Positions 53,354 to 60,769 of a stretch of DNA of 64,000 bases are shown here, in pieces. Both the position numbers and the translations under genes were made by a program. The stretch comes from a bacterium (lineage in GTDB: Bacteria > Chloroflexota > Dormibacteria > UBA8260 > Bog-877). Where the stretch lies: the NCBI GenBank assembly GCA_021802115.1, contig JAKABA010000006.1, forward strand, positions 1 through 64,000, read 5' to 3'. A model generated the notes under the pieces. That model ran no database searches, had not been told where the DNA came from, and saw only the letters and a program-made list of their open reading frames with translations. The stretch's first letter is position 1. Each line of letters starts with the position of its first letter.

Positions 53354-53953
53354 CTAGGACCGGGTGGGCACCGCCTGCTCACGGGAAGCGCGCAGCGGGG
53401 CGAGGGCCTCGGTCCAGCGCTGCAGCTCATCGAGCATCGTCTGGGCGGCCTCATCCAGCACCGGATTGCTCTGCAGGCGACCGTCCTCGTTCAGGAACTG
53501 AGCGACGAACGGGATGTTGACCGACTCGAACACCGGCACCATCTTGAGCGTGGTGACCACCTGCTTGAGCATCTGCACCGCCCGGGTACCGGCTGCGACT
53601 CCGCCATAGCTGACAAACCCGATGGGCTTGTACTGCCACTCGTGGTTCAGGTAGTCGATGGCGTTCTTCGTCGCGGCGTTGAACCCGTAGTTGTACTCCG
53701 GGACCACGAAGACGAAGGCGTCCGCCCTGGTGACGGTGCGACTCCAGGCCTTGGTGTGCTCGTGGACGTACTCATGGAAGCGCGGATGCTTCGGCTCGTC
53801 CAGCAGGGGCAGGTTCACGCGGGCGAGGTCGACCACTTCCAGGTCGAAGCCACCATGAGTTTCGGCGTGGCCATGAAACCACTGCGAGACCGGCAGGCCG
53901 ACCCGTCCTGGGCGGGTGCTGCCGATGACGATCTGAAGTAAGGGTCTGGGCAA
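53354..53953 (-). CDS. NADPH-dependent FMN reductase
   Basis: A 199-residue flavodoxin-fold reductase. FMN is bound by the N-terminal loop VIGSTRPGRVG and by VVPEYNYGFNAATKNAIDYLNHEW, the classical PEYN(Y/H)S/G motif. SYGGVAAGTRAVQMLKQV forms the isoalloxazine loop. It is a two-electron reductase of flavin, quinone or azo compounds, usually protective. TTG start (53953) with GAGGAG about 12 bases upstream. The 135 bases upstream contain the palindrome AGTTCG-CT-CGAACT (54047-54060), a possible operator, but no regulator gene is adjacent. Confidence 0.9.
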   Translation of the reverse strand: MPRPLLQIVIGSTRPGRVGLPVSQWFHGHAETHGGFDLEVVDLARVNLPLLDEPKHPRFHEYVHEHTKAWSRTVTRADAFVFVVPEYNYGFNAATKNAIDYLNHEWQYKPIGFVSYGGVAAGTRAVQMLKQVVTTLKMVPVFESVNIPFVAQFLNEDGRLQSNPVLDEAAQTMLDELQRWTEALAPLRASREQAVPTRS

Positions 53954-54088
53954 AAGAAGGCTCTCCTCAACGCGGCCAAAGCGGTGAAACCGCGACCTGG
54001 GTCTGTTGATCAGCTTCTCTCGAGCGTAGCGCGCCCAGACCAGTCGAGTTCGCTCGAACTGCAGGCTCGAGGTTTGGCGTCTCTCCTC

Positions 54089-54328
54089 TCAGGGGTGGTG
54101 GCTCGGGTCACGGCCCAACGCCGCGGCGACTTCGTCGAAGTCGGTCCTGGCGTCGCCAGCCTCTGCGAGGCGATGCCTTGCCTCGGTTGCATCCAACAGG
54201 TCCTCGACGGCAGGAGCTAGCTCTGCCCAAAGCTCCCAGGGCACGATCACGCCCTGGGGCTTCCGGTGGCTGCCAAAGGCCACGGGCTGAGCCGCAGCGC
54301 CCAAACGAGCGAAGTCGGCGACAATCAA
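54089..54328 (-). CDS. Phd/YefM-type antitoxin, probably an N-terminally truncated remnant
   Basis: A 79-residue frame whose residues 14-79 look like the C-terminal part of Phd/YefM-family antitoxins: PVAFGSHRKPQGVIVPWELWAELAPAVEDLLDATEAR, followed by an acidic tail with DFDEVAAALG. The usual N-terminal dimerisation and DNA-binding part (S-x-x-E/D-x-R-x-x-L) is missing. The frame begins with TTG only 5 bases after the CCA end of the tRNA-Lys fragment, with no ribosome site. No toxin gene follows. I read it as a leftover of a toxin-antitoxin locus cut by the event that placed the tRNA fragment here. Confidence 0.55.
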   Translation of the reverse strand: MIVADFARLGAAAQPVAFGSHRKPQGVIVPWELWAELAPAVEDLLDATEARHRLAEAGDARTDFDEVAAALGRDPSHHP

Positions 54329-54332
54329 AAAG

Positions 54333-54377
54333 TGGTGCCCGCACCAGGACTCGAACCTGGAACCTTGGGATTAAGAG
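54333..54377 (-). tRNA. 3' fragment of tRNA-Lys(CTT), integration scar
   Basis: Read on the minus strand, this 45-base piece starts at the anticodon loop (CTCTTAA, anticodon CTT). It continues through the variable region and a perfect T arm (CCAGG, loop TTCGAGT, CCTGG) and ends GCGGGC-A-CCA with the CCA encoded. The upstream bases do not form the other half of the anticodon stem (TGGGA needed), a D arm or the matching acceptor strand GCCCGC. It is therefore not a functional gene but the displaced 3' half left by integration of a mobile element into a tRNA-Lys gene. The element should lie on the high-coordinate side. Confidence 0.85.
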
Positions 54378-54797
54378 ACCGCGCAGCTGACGTCCGCCGG
54401 TGACCGGCACGGTTCGCCTCCGACTTCAAAGCGTGGCGGTCAGGTGGTAGGCGGGTCCGCCGGGGACCGGGCGAGTACGCACCCGTTGCTGTCAGAGTTG
54501 CTGTCAGTCCAGGAAGTCCCGACACGCCTCGTAGGTTGGGGGTGATGGCGGCAAGTTTGGCCCTGAGCACAGCGAGCGGGACATGTGGACAGCCGCGGGC
54601 GGGGGCGCCAGCGGACGAGCTGAGTGGTCTGGTTGCCCGGAGCCCGGCCGCTGCGAGGAGCCGCAATGGTCCCACGACGGTGCTTCATCGGCACTGGTCC
54701 CGCTGTACCTTCGGGAAGAATGGGCGTAGCCTTGGCTTTGACAAGGGATTGGTCGGGGCCAGTGCGACGCGGAAGAGCTACACATGGAGGGCCTGCC
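54378..54797. other. Non-coding region between tRNA fragment and toxin-antitoxin genes
   Basis: 420 bases without a supported gene. A tandem repeat of GTTGCTGTCAG (54485-54495 and 54497-54507) is present. A TTGACA (about 54737) could be a -35 box for the antitoxin operon, but I see no matching -10 at the right distance. Open frames on the minus strand here are antisense to the antitoxin and end near the tRNA fragment; they could hide a decayed integrase end, but I cannot recognise one. Confidence 0.45.
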
Positions 54798-55193
54798 GTG
54801 AACGTTGCCGGAGCGCGTTCCGACCTGGCGGCACACGAGAAGGCGGTCCGGTCGTCGCTTGAGCAGGTGGTAGCCCGGCTGAGCGCGGTCCTGGGGGAAC
54901 GTTTAGTGGCGTACATCGGCGGAGTGACTGAGGCCCGAGCAGTGCGAGAGTGGGGGACCGGGGAGAGGGCTATCAGTGATCCCCGGGTTCCGCCCCGGCT
55001 CCGGCTGGGCCTGCAGCTGGCGGAGATGCTCAGCGATTGGGGAGACCCACCCGACGTGGTGCAGGCCTGGTTCCAGGGGGTGAACCCGCAATTGGGCGAC
55101 CGAGTCCCGGCGCAGCTGCTTCGCGAGGGTGAGGTGAGTGAGGTGGGGCCGACGTTGCTCGAGGCCGCGCGTGCCTTTCTGATCGGGGGCTGA
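54798..55193 (+). CDS. Xre/MbcA/ParS-type antitoxin of a RES toxin-antitoxin system
   Basis: A 131-residue protein whose residues 40-131 fit the MbcA/ParS/Xre antitoxin toxin-binding domain: AVREWGTGERAISDPRVPPRLRLGLQLAEML, then VVQAWFQGVNPQLGDRVPAQLLREG and EVGPTLLEAARAFLIGG. The NPQL-D-x-x-PA-x-L-L signature is diagnostic. The N-terminal 40 residues are helical and may bind DNA. I start at GTG 54798, since GGAGG lies 7 bases upstream; the frame is open for another 58 codons, but those are Arg/Gly-rich noise. Gene order antitoxin then toxin with a 5-base gap is typical of RES-Xre loci. Confidence 0.85.
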   Translation: MNVAGARSDLAAHEKAVRSSLEQVVARLSAVLGERLVAYIGGVTEARAVREWGTGERAISDPRVPPRLRLGLQLAEMLSDWGDPPDVVQAWFQGVNPQLGDRVPAQLLREGEVSEVGPTLLEAARAFLIGG

Positions 55194-55198
55194 ACAGG

Positions 55199-55909
55199 TT
55201 GGCGTTGGTCGGGGCCCGACCGGAGCAGCCAGTGTTCCGAATCGGCCGCCGACCAGATCCCTGGGCGTGGCCGGATTGGCGCCTTGCGGGCCCAGGGGGT
55301 ACCTCTGGCAACCGCTGGGACGATCCTTTGGGTCGGTGCCGCGTCCTGTGCGCGTCCTCCCAGAAGCTTGGCGCGTTCCTGGAGACGCTGGCCCGGTTCC
55401 GCGCGGCGCCCCAAGTGGTCCGCGATCTGGCTGCCATCAACGGTGAGATAGACGCGATCCCGCCGGGGAAGGTGCCGGCGAGCTGGTGCCGAGGGCGGAT
55501 GGTTTCACGGGCCCTCCTGGTCGGCGAGTACGCGGATGTGGGGCACCACGAGTCCCTGGTTCACCTCAACACGGAGTTGGCCCACGAGGTCGCTCCAGCG
55601 CTGGCCGCGGCAGGGGTGACGGAGCTCGATACCGCCGCGATCCGCCTAGCCGTGCCCAGACAGATCACCCAGCGAATCTCACGTCACGTGTACGAGTTGT
55701 CCAGGGGAGATGGCCGGCCGCAATTCTCCGGCATTGCATACCTCTCCAGACTCGGCGACGACTTGACCAACTGGGCGGTCTTCGAGCCGACGCCACCTGC
55801 CCTCGACAGCCCGATCGCGGTAGCGGCCACCGAGCCGATCGAGGTGGACGACCCGGACTTCCAAGTGGCGTGCGAGCTGCTGGGCCTCGAGGTGGCGGTT
55901 GCCGGCTGA
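55199..55909 (+). CDS. RES-domain NAD-degrading toxin
   Basis: A 236-residue RES-domain protein. The family is named for conserved Arg, Glu and Ser: VFRIGRRPDPW and RWDDPLGRCRVLCASSQKLGAFLETLA supply the Arg and Glu, and QFSGIAYLSRLGDDLTNWAVF supplies the Ser. RES toxins deplete NAD+ in the cell, like ADP-ribosyltransferase-fold NADases, and are blocked by the Xre-type antitoxin encoded just before. The whole domain is present and looks intact, a little longer than the usual 150-200 residues. TTG start with weak ribosome site, 5 bases after the antitoxin stop. It may stabilise the integrated element. Confidence 0.85.
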   Translation: MALVGARPEQPVFRIGRRPDPWAWPDWRLAGPGGTSGNRWDDPLGRCRVLCASSQKLGAFLETLARFRAAPQVVRDLAAINGEIDAIPPGKVPASWCRGRMVSRALLVGEYADVGHHESLVHLNTELAHEVAPALAAAGVTELDTAAIRLAVPRQITQRISRHVYELSRGDGRPQFSGIAYLSRLGDDLTNWAVFEPTPPALDSPIAVAATEPIEVDDPDFQVACELLGLEVAVAG

Positions 55910-55967
55910 AGATTCAGGCTTGGTCGGTTCGGGTAAACCATCGAGGATTTCGCGGCGTCTCAAGGGC

Positions 55968-56209
55968 ATGGACGAGTCGCTTCCAACAGTTCCACCCAAA
56001 TCCGATGCTGGTTACGGCGACTTCGACGGCGTTGTGGCAGCCAACTGGCCTCGCCTCGTCGCCACAGCTTTTGCCATTGTCGGGGACTGGGGGATCGCTG
56101 AGGATGTGGCGCAGGAGAGCCTTGAAGCAGCCTGGAAGAACTGGCCCACACTCCGCGATCCCAGTAGGCGTGAGCCGTGGCTTCTCCAAATCTGTGCGCG
56201 GAGGCAGGG
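55968..56209 (+). pseudogene. ECF sigma factor, N-terminal fragment cut by an insertion sequence
   Basis: Eighty codons remain of an extracytoplasmic-function sigma-70 factor. The region 2 segment reads WPRLVATAFAIVGDWGIAEDVAQESLEAAWKNWPTL, the core-binding and -10-recognising helix, and continues to PWLLQICARRQ. Similarity ends exactly where the terminal inverted repeat of the insertion sequence begins (56210); translation then runs a few codons into the element and stops at 56228. Region 4 is missing and I do not find it on the far side of the element, so the gene is dead and partly deleted. It follows the RES gene after 58 bases. Confidence 0.8.
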
Positions 56210-56221
56210 CCACGTCAAAGT
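56210..56221 (+). repeat. Left terminal inverted repeat of the insertion sequence
   Basis: CCACGTCAAAGT, the exact reverse complement of 58220-58231. Similarity continues weakly inward (GGT, then CTGAGGGxAGG in both ends). Confidence 0.85.
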
Positions 56222-56286
56222 AGGTTGAAGTGAACTGAGGGGAGGGGGGCTGGCTTTTTCGGCCGAGATGCGGTATACCCTCGGGG

Positions 56287-57636
56287 ATGGACCACCTCGA
56301 GGTCGGCGCGGGAGGGGCTGAAGCCGACAGGCAGCCGGTGACAGTCCGGCTGGTGGCGCCAGACGAGGTGAGCCGGTGGGATGAACTCATGGTTGCCCAC
56401 CATTACCTCGGGTTCCGGATCCTGGTCGGTGAGTCGCTGAAGTACGTAGCCGAGCAGGGTGACAGCTGGCTCGCGCTGCTGGGCTGGGGAGCTGCGGCCT
56501 TCAAATGCGGGCCCCGGGATGCCTGGATCGGCTGGAGCAAGAGCCAACAGTGGCGGCGGCTGCGCTACATCGCCAACAACATGCGCTTCCTGATCCTGCC
56601 CGGAGAGCGCCGGCCCAATCTCGCCTCGCAGATCCTGGGGGCGAACCTACGGCGGCTTTCGGGGGACTGGCAGGCGGTCTTCGGGCATCCGATCGTGCTC
56701 GCGGAGACCTTCGTGGACCCCGACTTCCAGGGCACTTGCTACCGCGCCGCCGGCTGGCAGGAGCTGGGCAAGACCCAGGGGTATGGGCGCAACGGGGGCC
56801 GCTATTACTTCCATGGCCGTTCCAAGGCGATCTTGGTGCGGCAGGTGAATCGCAGGGGGCGGGAATGGCTGGCCGCCCCCTTCGACGCTCCCGCATTCCA
56901 GTCTGGAGGCCCCAACTTGCCCGATCTGAACTACGTCCTGGATGCCAAGGGGGAACTCTTGGAGTTGCTCACCCGGGTCCCCGATCCGCGCAAGCGCAAG
57001 GGGATCCGGCACCGCCAGGCGAACGTCCTGATGGTGGCAATCTGCGCCACCCTTGCGGGGATGCGCAGCTTCGCTGCGATTGGGGAATGGGCCGCCCAAC
57101 TGCCCCAAGAGGCGCTGGAGCGGCTGGGGTGCCGCTGGCACCCTATACATGGCCACTACCTCCCACCCAGCGAGCCGACCCTGCGGCGGACATTGCAGGC
57201 GGTTGATGTCGATCTGGTGGACCGAGAGTTGGGCGGCTTCCTGGCCCACCGCGCCACGGGCATGGCGGTCGCGGTGGACGGCAAGGCGGTGCGGGGAGCG
57301 GTGGGCAAGGATGGCAAGCAGGTGCATCTGCTGGGAGCTCTGGTCCACAAACAGGCAGTGGTGATCGGCCAGCGCCAAGTGGACGGCAAGCACAATGAGA
57401 TCACCGAGTTCAAGCCACTCCTGGAGCCGCTCGACCTGGCCGGCCAGGTGGTGACCGCGGACGCGATGCACACCCAGAAAGACCATGCCCGCTTCCTGGT
57501 CGAGGAGAAGGGGGCCGACTACCTGTTCATCGCCAAGGGCAACCAGCCTGGCTTGGAGGAGGCGCTGCAGGCGCTGGACCAGGGCTCTTTTTCCCCCTCC
57601 GGCGATCCAGGTGGAGAAGGCCCACGGCCGAATTGA
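56287..57636 (+). pseudogene. Transposase, DruA-like (DUF4338) plus ISAs1 DDE domain, N-terminal part
   Basis: A 449-codon frame. Residues 15-200 are a DUF4338/DruA-like domain: HHYLGFRILVGESLKYVA, WIGWSKSQQWRRLRYIANNMRFLILP, NLASQILGANLRRLSGDW, AETFVDPDFQGTCYRAAGW. Residues 220-440 are an ISAs1-type transposase: LLTRVPDPRKRKGIRHRQANVLMVAICATLAG, the first catalytic Asp in AVAVDGKAVRGA, and the second in VVTADAMHTQKDHARF. The frame is then lost at a TTTTTCCCCC run (57587-57597), and the last codons before the stop at 57636 are out of register. The catalytic Glu is encoded in the next frame. Confidence 0.85.
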
Positions 57637-58045
57637 GAAGCGAGTAGTCCAGACCAGCACTGTCCTCAACGACTACGTCGACTGCCCTCACGTTCACCAG
57701 GTATTCCGGATCGAACGCTCGGTGACCATGGTGAAGAGCGAGAAGCGACGGCATGAGGTCGTCTTTGGGGTAACCAGCTGCTCGCCGGAGCGGGCAAACC
57801 CCGCCCGGATCGGCGAGCTGGCGCGTGGCCAATGGGGCATCGAAAATAAGCTGCACTGGGTCCGGGACGTGGTCTACGACGAAGATCGCTCGCAAATACG
57901 CACAGGTAGAGGAGCGCAGGCCATGGCCGGCTCGCGCAACTTCAGCATCAGCTGTCTGCGCCTCGCCGGGTGGGAGAACATCGCCAGGGCGTTGCGTTTC
58001 TTCGCCTCCGACTGGCGCTATCCCCTGACCCTGCTGGGCATCTGA
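57596..58045 (+). pseudogene. Transposase, C-terminal part in the +1 frame
   Basis: This continues the same protein after a net +1 shift: IQVEKAHGRIEKRVVQTSTVLNDY, then the catalytic segment ELARGQWGIENKLHWVRDVVYDEDRSQIRTG, which carries the third acidic residue (Glu of the GIENKLHW motif), and the usual end NFSISCLRLAGWENIARALRFFASD. Removing one base from the adjacent T5C5 run would join both parts seamlessly. Either a recent one-base insertion inactivated the transposase, or ribosomal or transcriptional slippage at the run makes the fusion. No start signal of its own is visible. Confidence 0.82.
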
Positions 58046-58219
58046 GCCCCCCTTCCCCCGCTTGGGCGGCCCGGACGAGGGCCGTTGGCGAAGCATGCCC
58101 TGAGATGGGGACCAACCTGGTTCTCCAGCGCCTTCCCGGGCTCCCCCTGCCCTCAGCTCAGCACCGGCCATGCCTCACGCCTCACCTCCCACACCCAAGA
58201 CCTGCCCTCAGCACCGGAC

Positions 58220-58231
58220 TTTGACGTGGAC
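58220..58231 (-). repeat. Right terminal inverted repeat of the insertion sequence
   Basis: ACTTTGACGTGG, the exact reverse complement of 56210-56221. It lies 175 bases after the transposase stop. Confidence 0.85.
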
Positions 58232-58529
58232 CTGACCCTGTGGAGAGACCGGCGCTGGCCGCAGCCGCGCCGCGGCGCAACCGGTCTCAGCGAAGCAGGA
58301 AGTTAGTGGCCGCCGCGGCCTGGATAGCTTGAACGCAAAAGTTCAATCTATTTCTTAACTGACCCTTAGAAACCACGTGGCTTGCCTGCTGTGCTGCGGG
58401 GGCCCCTGACACCGACCGCTTGCGTATCCGTTGGCAACTCGCCGGCCGACGGTCCGGTGGAGAGGACGCCTCCCGAGGGGAGGGGCGGGGCGGGGCATCC
58501 GAGAGGCCCTCCGCGCCCGCCCGTCGTCC
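58232..58529. other. Non-coding region right of the insertion sequence
   Basis: 298 bases with no supported gene. An AT-rich stretch holds TTGAAC-GCAAAA-GTTCAA (58329-58346) followed by TCTATTTCTT, which could be a short terminator or an operator. The remainder is GC-rich with G-runs. No remnant of the sigma factor's region 4 is recognisable. Confidence 0.5.
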
Positions 58530-59024
58530 TCAGTGATTCACTCTTGGGGTCGCTGTCGCCGGCACTGCAGACTGCTTGGCGACGTAAAGCGACATCCCGA
58601 CTGCGACGGCTGCCAGGACCGCGATGATCGCGCCGGGTCCGTAGTGGTATCCGAAGGCCTCCAGAGGGCTCATCGCCATGGCTGACCCGGTCGACTTCAT
58701 CATCATGTGGCCCATCATTCTGCCGGAGGTCGTGGCGCTGGCCACGGTCGGCCCGGCCAGGAACCACAGGCCCGCCGCCAATGCCAGCACGCCCCCGGCG
58801 ACCCGGCGCGAGCGCTGCACCGCGAAGAGGACAGCGAACCCTCCCACAATGGCGGCGATCCCGGGAGCAACGTGCAGTTCAGCCCGCGTCGCAGTCCAGG
58901 TCCAGGCCCCCCCAGCCCCCATCGAGAAGCCGAAAAGTGGACCGACAAACGGGATCAATCCGCCCCAGATCCCGACCAGGATGATCGGGATGCCTATCCG
59001 CCGCACCTGGGCTCGCTCGGACAT
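58530..59024 (-). CDS. Four-helix membrane protein with Met/His-rich loop
   Basis: A 164-residue protein with four predicted membrane helices (about residues 11-33, 52-68, 77-97 and 127-148). The loop between helices 3 and 4 is rich in Met and His (SGRMMGHMMMKSTGSAMAM), which would suit copper(I) or another soft metal, and faces the outside in the simplest topology. No named family. The ribosome site GGAGGT stands 6 bases before the ATG. It is the most distal of the minus-strand genes upstream of which the hydrogenase cluster lies, 157 bases from the next gene. Confidence 0.7.
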   Translation of the reverse strand: MSERAQVRRIGIPIILVGIWGGLIPFVGPLFGFSMGAGGAWTWTATRAELHVAPGIAAIVGGFAVLFAVQRSRRVAGGVLALAAGLWFLAGPTVASATTSGRMMGHMMMKSTGSAMAMSPLEAFGYHYGPGAIIAVLAAVAVGMSLYVAKQSAVPATATPRVNH

Positions 59025-59181
59025 GTGCCTACCTCCTTGATCCGACTGTTCCCAGCATCTTTACTGGACTCGTGGCGCATTGTCTAGATGTCGCCAACCC
59101 ATACCCCTTGGACGCGGTTCACTCCCGTCATCCTCGAGGTCCCGTATAGCCCACATCCGACGTCCCAGGTCGCCTCATGGG

Positions 59182-59907
59182 TTACCCGGAGTGACGGGAC
59201 GCGGTCCTGAGAGTGGCCCAGGCCGGCACCGTGCGCCCTCTCTCGGCCAGCAGCCCAAGAAACCGCACGGCCTCGAGGGGCGACGATTGGCGCCGAGACA
59301 CACTGTCGAAAGCGGCCGCCTCGGTACTCCACAGGTCGACCACGTGGAAATGCAGTTCCTCCCCCACCTCGCGGAGCATCAGCCGGTGCCGGAACCCCTG
59401 TTCCTGTTCTTGGCGCTGTCCCTGTGCCCGCAATGACTCCAGGTACTCGGCCAGGCAGGGTTCTTTGACCCAGTTCTCGACCGTGAGAGCGAATTCGATG
59501 TCGCTAGCCCCATCCTCCTCGAGCGGGAAGCCGGCGATCTGCAGGACAGTGCCCACCGTCACCGCCTGCGGCTCCAGCAAGGCTGCCGCCGAGGCGAGCG
59601 TGCGGCTGGCGGCCAGGGCCAATTGCATCGCCTGTTCGTCGCGCCAGCAGTCGATCAGGAGGTGGCGCCCGGGCTCTATGTGGCTTCCCAGAAGGAGGCG
59701 CCATCTGAAGTCCGGATCCTCCCGCAGCACCATCTCCTGATCATGGACTGAGGCCAGGTACACATCCTCCCGGTCGGGATCAATCAGATGCGACTGGAGC
59801 GCACCCACCTGTTCCTCAAACCGCGGCAGCGGTGTCACCAGGGGGAGGACCACCGATGGCGGCGGGGTTGATCGCGGGGTTGGGGCCCCGTTCCAGGAGT
59901 AAACCAC
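59182..59907 (-). CDS. Hypothetical protein, possible tandem ABM-like (dimeric alpha-beta barrel) domains
   Basis: A 241-residue cytosolic protein. Two segments share a pattern of strand, Trp, then acidic helix: HLLIDCWRDEQAMQLALAASRTLAS and HFHVVDLWSTEAAAFDSVSRRQSS. This arrangement recalls the antibiotic-biosynthesis-monooxygenase/dimeric alpha-beta barrel fold, here perhaps duplicated within one chain, each half preceded by a conserved RxxLLxG/R(L)MLRE-like strand. I cannot name a function. GTG start at 59907 without a clear ribosome site; another GTG about 18 codons later is possible. 162 bases separate it from the hydrogenase protease gene. Confidence 0.55.
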   Translation of the reverse strand: MVYSWNGAPTPRSTPPPSVVLPLVTPLPRFEEQVGALQSHLIDPDREDVYLASVHDQEMVLREDPDFRWRLLLGSHIEPGRHLLIDCWRDEQAMQLALAASRTLASAAALLEPQAVTVGTVLQIAGFPLEEDGASDIEFALTVENWVKEPCLAEYLESLRAQGQRQEQEQGFRHRLMLREVGEELHFHVVDLWSTEAAAFDSVSRRQSSPLEAVRFLGLLAERGRTVPAWATLRTASRHSG

Positions 59908-60069
59908 AGCTCATGCGGAGGTAGCTCCGCTCCTTGAGGCTGAGCTCCAGTTTGGCCGTGCCGCGCCCAGGCCGTGCCCGGGAGCTGGGGAACCAACGGT
60001 CGACGACCATCAGCTCGGAGCCATACCACTGGCAAAGGTGCGAGGGTCAGGGTCGCCAAAATGGCCTGC

Positions 60070-60660
60070 TCACCGCCAGCGATCCAACGCCGCCGCGACC
60101 AGATCCGTGGCGGCGGCCAGGGTTTTTTCCACGCTTGCGCTCAGGACCAGAGAGAGACCATCCAGACTCTCGGGTTGGCAGCCGAGAATGAGCAGGCGCC
60201 GGGGCAGGACTCCGAGCTCGCCAGCCAGAATCAGAGCGCGGTCCGGGGTGGCCCAGTGCATGTCCGCCAGGAAGTCGCGCCGGGCGGCGGGCGTGAGATC
60301 ATGGAGGTCCGGAACCTGAGGTTCCAGTAGGTGAAGGCTCCCAGGGGTGGCCCCCATCTCCACCGCGTCCAGCAGCAGCAGAGCATCGTAGCCGCTCAGC
60401 AACTCCTGCACCAGGTGAACCCCCCCGATTCCAAACTCCCTGATTGTGACTCTGAGATTGTTTCGGAAGCCCGGTCGGCCATCATCTGGCGGCGCAATCT
60501 GCGACCAGCTCGGTCGGGACATAAGTCGCTCAGCCATGGCTACCCCGAAGCCGTCATCTCCCCGCAGCATGTTCCCCATACCGGCGATGAGGACCTTGAG
60601 CTCCGCCGGCACCTCCTCAGGCAGCGTCTCGCCAAAGTTAGGAATCAATTCGGACTCCAT
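60070..60660 (-). CDS. [NiFe] hydrogenase maturation protease (HyaD/HybD type)
   Basis: A 196-residue endopeptidase that removes the C-terminal tail of the hydrogenase large subunit after nickel insertion. Nickel-sensing residues are present: the acidic pair in VLIAGMGNMLRGDDGFGVAMAERL, Asp in ALLLLDAVEMG, and His in LADMHWATPDRALI. The C-terminal part (LILGCQPESL, LSLVLSASVEKTL) matches the family. The frame is open much further upstream, but the ATG at 60660 gives a standard-length protein. It is the last hydrogenase gene I recognise in this minus-strand cluster, 109 bases after the Cys-rich gene. Confidence 0.9.
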   Translation of the reverse strand: MESELIPNFGETLPEEVPAELKVLIAGMGNMLRGDDGFGVAMAERLMSRPSWSQIAPPDDGRPGFRNNLRVTIREFGIGGVHLVQELLSGYDALLLLDAVEMGATPGSLHLLEPQVPDLHDLTPAARRDFLADMHWATPDRALILAGELGVLPRRLLILGCQPESLDGLSLVLSASVEKTLAAATDLVAAALDRWR

Positions 60661-60769
60661 CGTCAGCGCGGAGGAGTCACCGCAAGAAGCACCGTGACGG
60701 CCCTCGACCCCCTGCCCCGAAGCCTCGCGGGGGAAGTTGATGCCTGGTCCCACTGGTTGGCGGCGGCGG

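Larger units (their letters stand above)
56210..58231 (+). mobile_element. Insertion sequence with DruA-ISAs1 fusion transposase
   Basis: A 2022-bp element bounded by perfect 12-bp terminal inverted repeats: CCACGTCAAAGT at 56210-56221 and its complement at 58220-58231. It contains one frameshifted transposase on the plus strand. The left end coincides exactly with the loss of sigma-factor similarity. Near the right end, two related subterminal copies occur (CTGCCCTCAGC-TCAGCACCGG around 58150 and CTGCCCTCAGCACCGG around 58205), plausible transposase binding sites. No target-site duplication is visible in the flanks, so one side was probably rearranged after insertion. Confidence 0.85.

Noticed and set aside
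54333..54410. A complete tRNA gene
   Set aside because: The 5' half does not pair: anticodon stem, D arm and acceptor strand are missing, so only a 3' fragment is supported.
54485..54507. Tandem GTTGCTGTCAG repeat as a CRISPR or iteron array
   Set aside because: There are only two 11-base copies with no spacers, far too few for either.
54440..55414. A 324-codon minus-strand open frame next to the tRNA fragment, considered as an integrase
   Set aside because: No catalytic R-H-x-x-R-Y pattern is visible, and it is antisense to the well-supported antitoxin and toxin genes.
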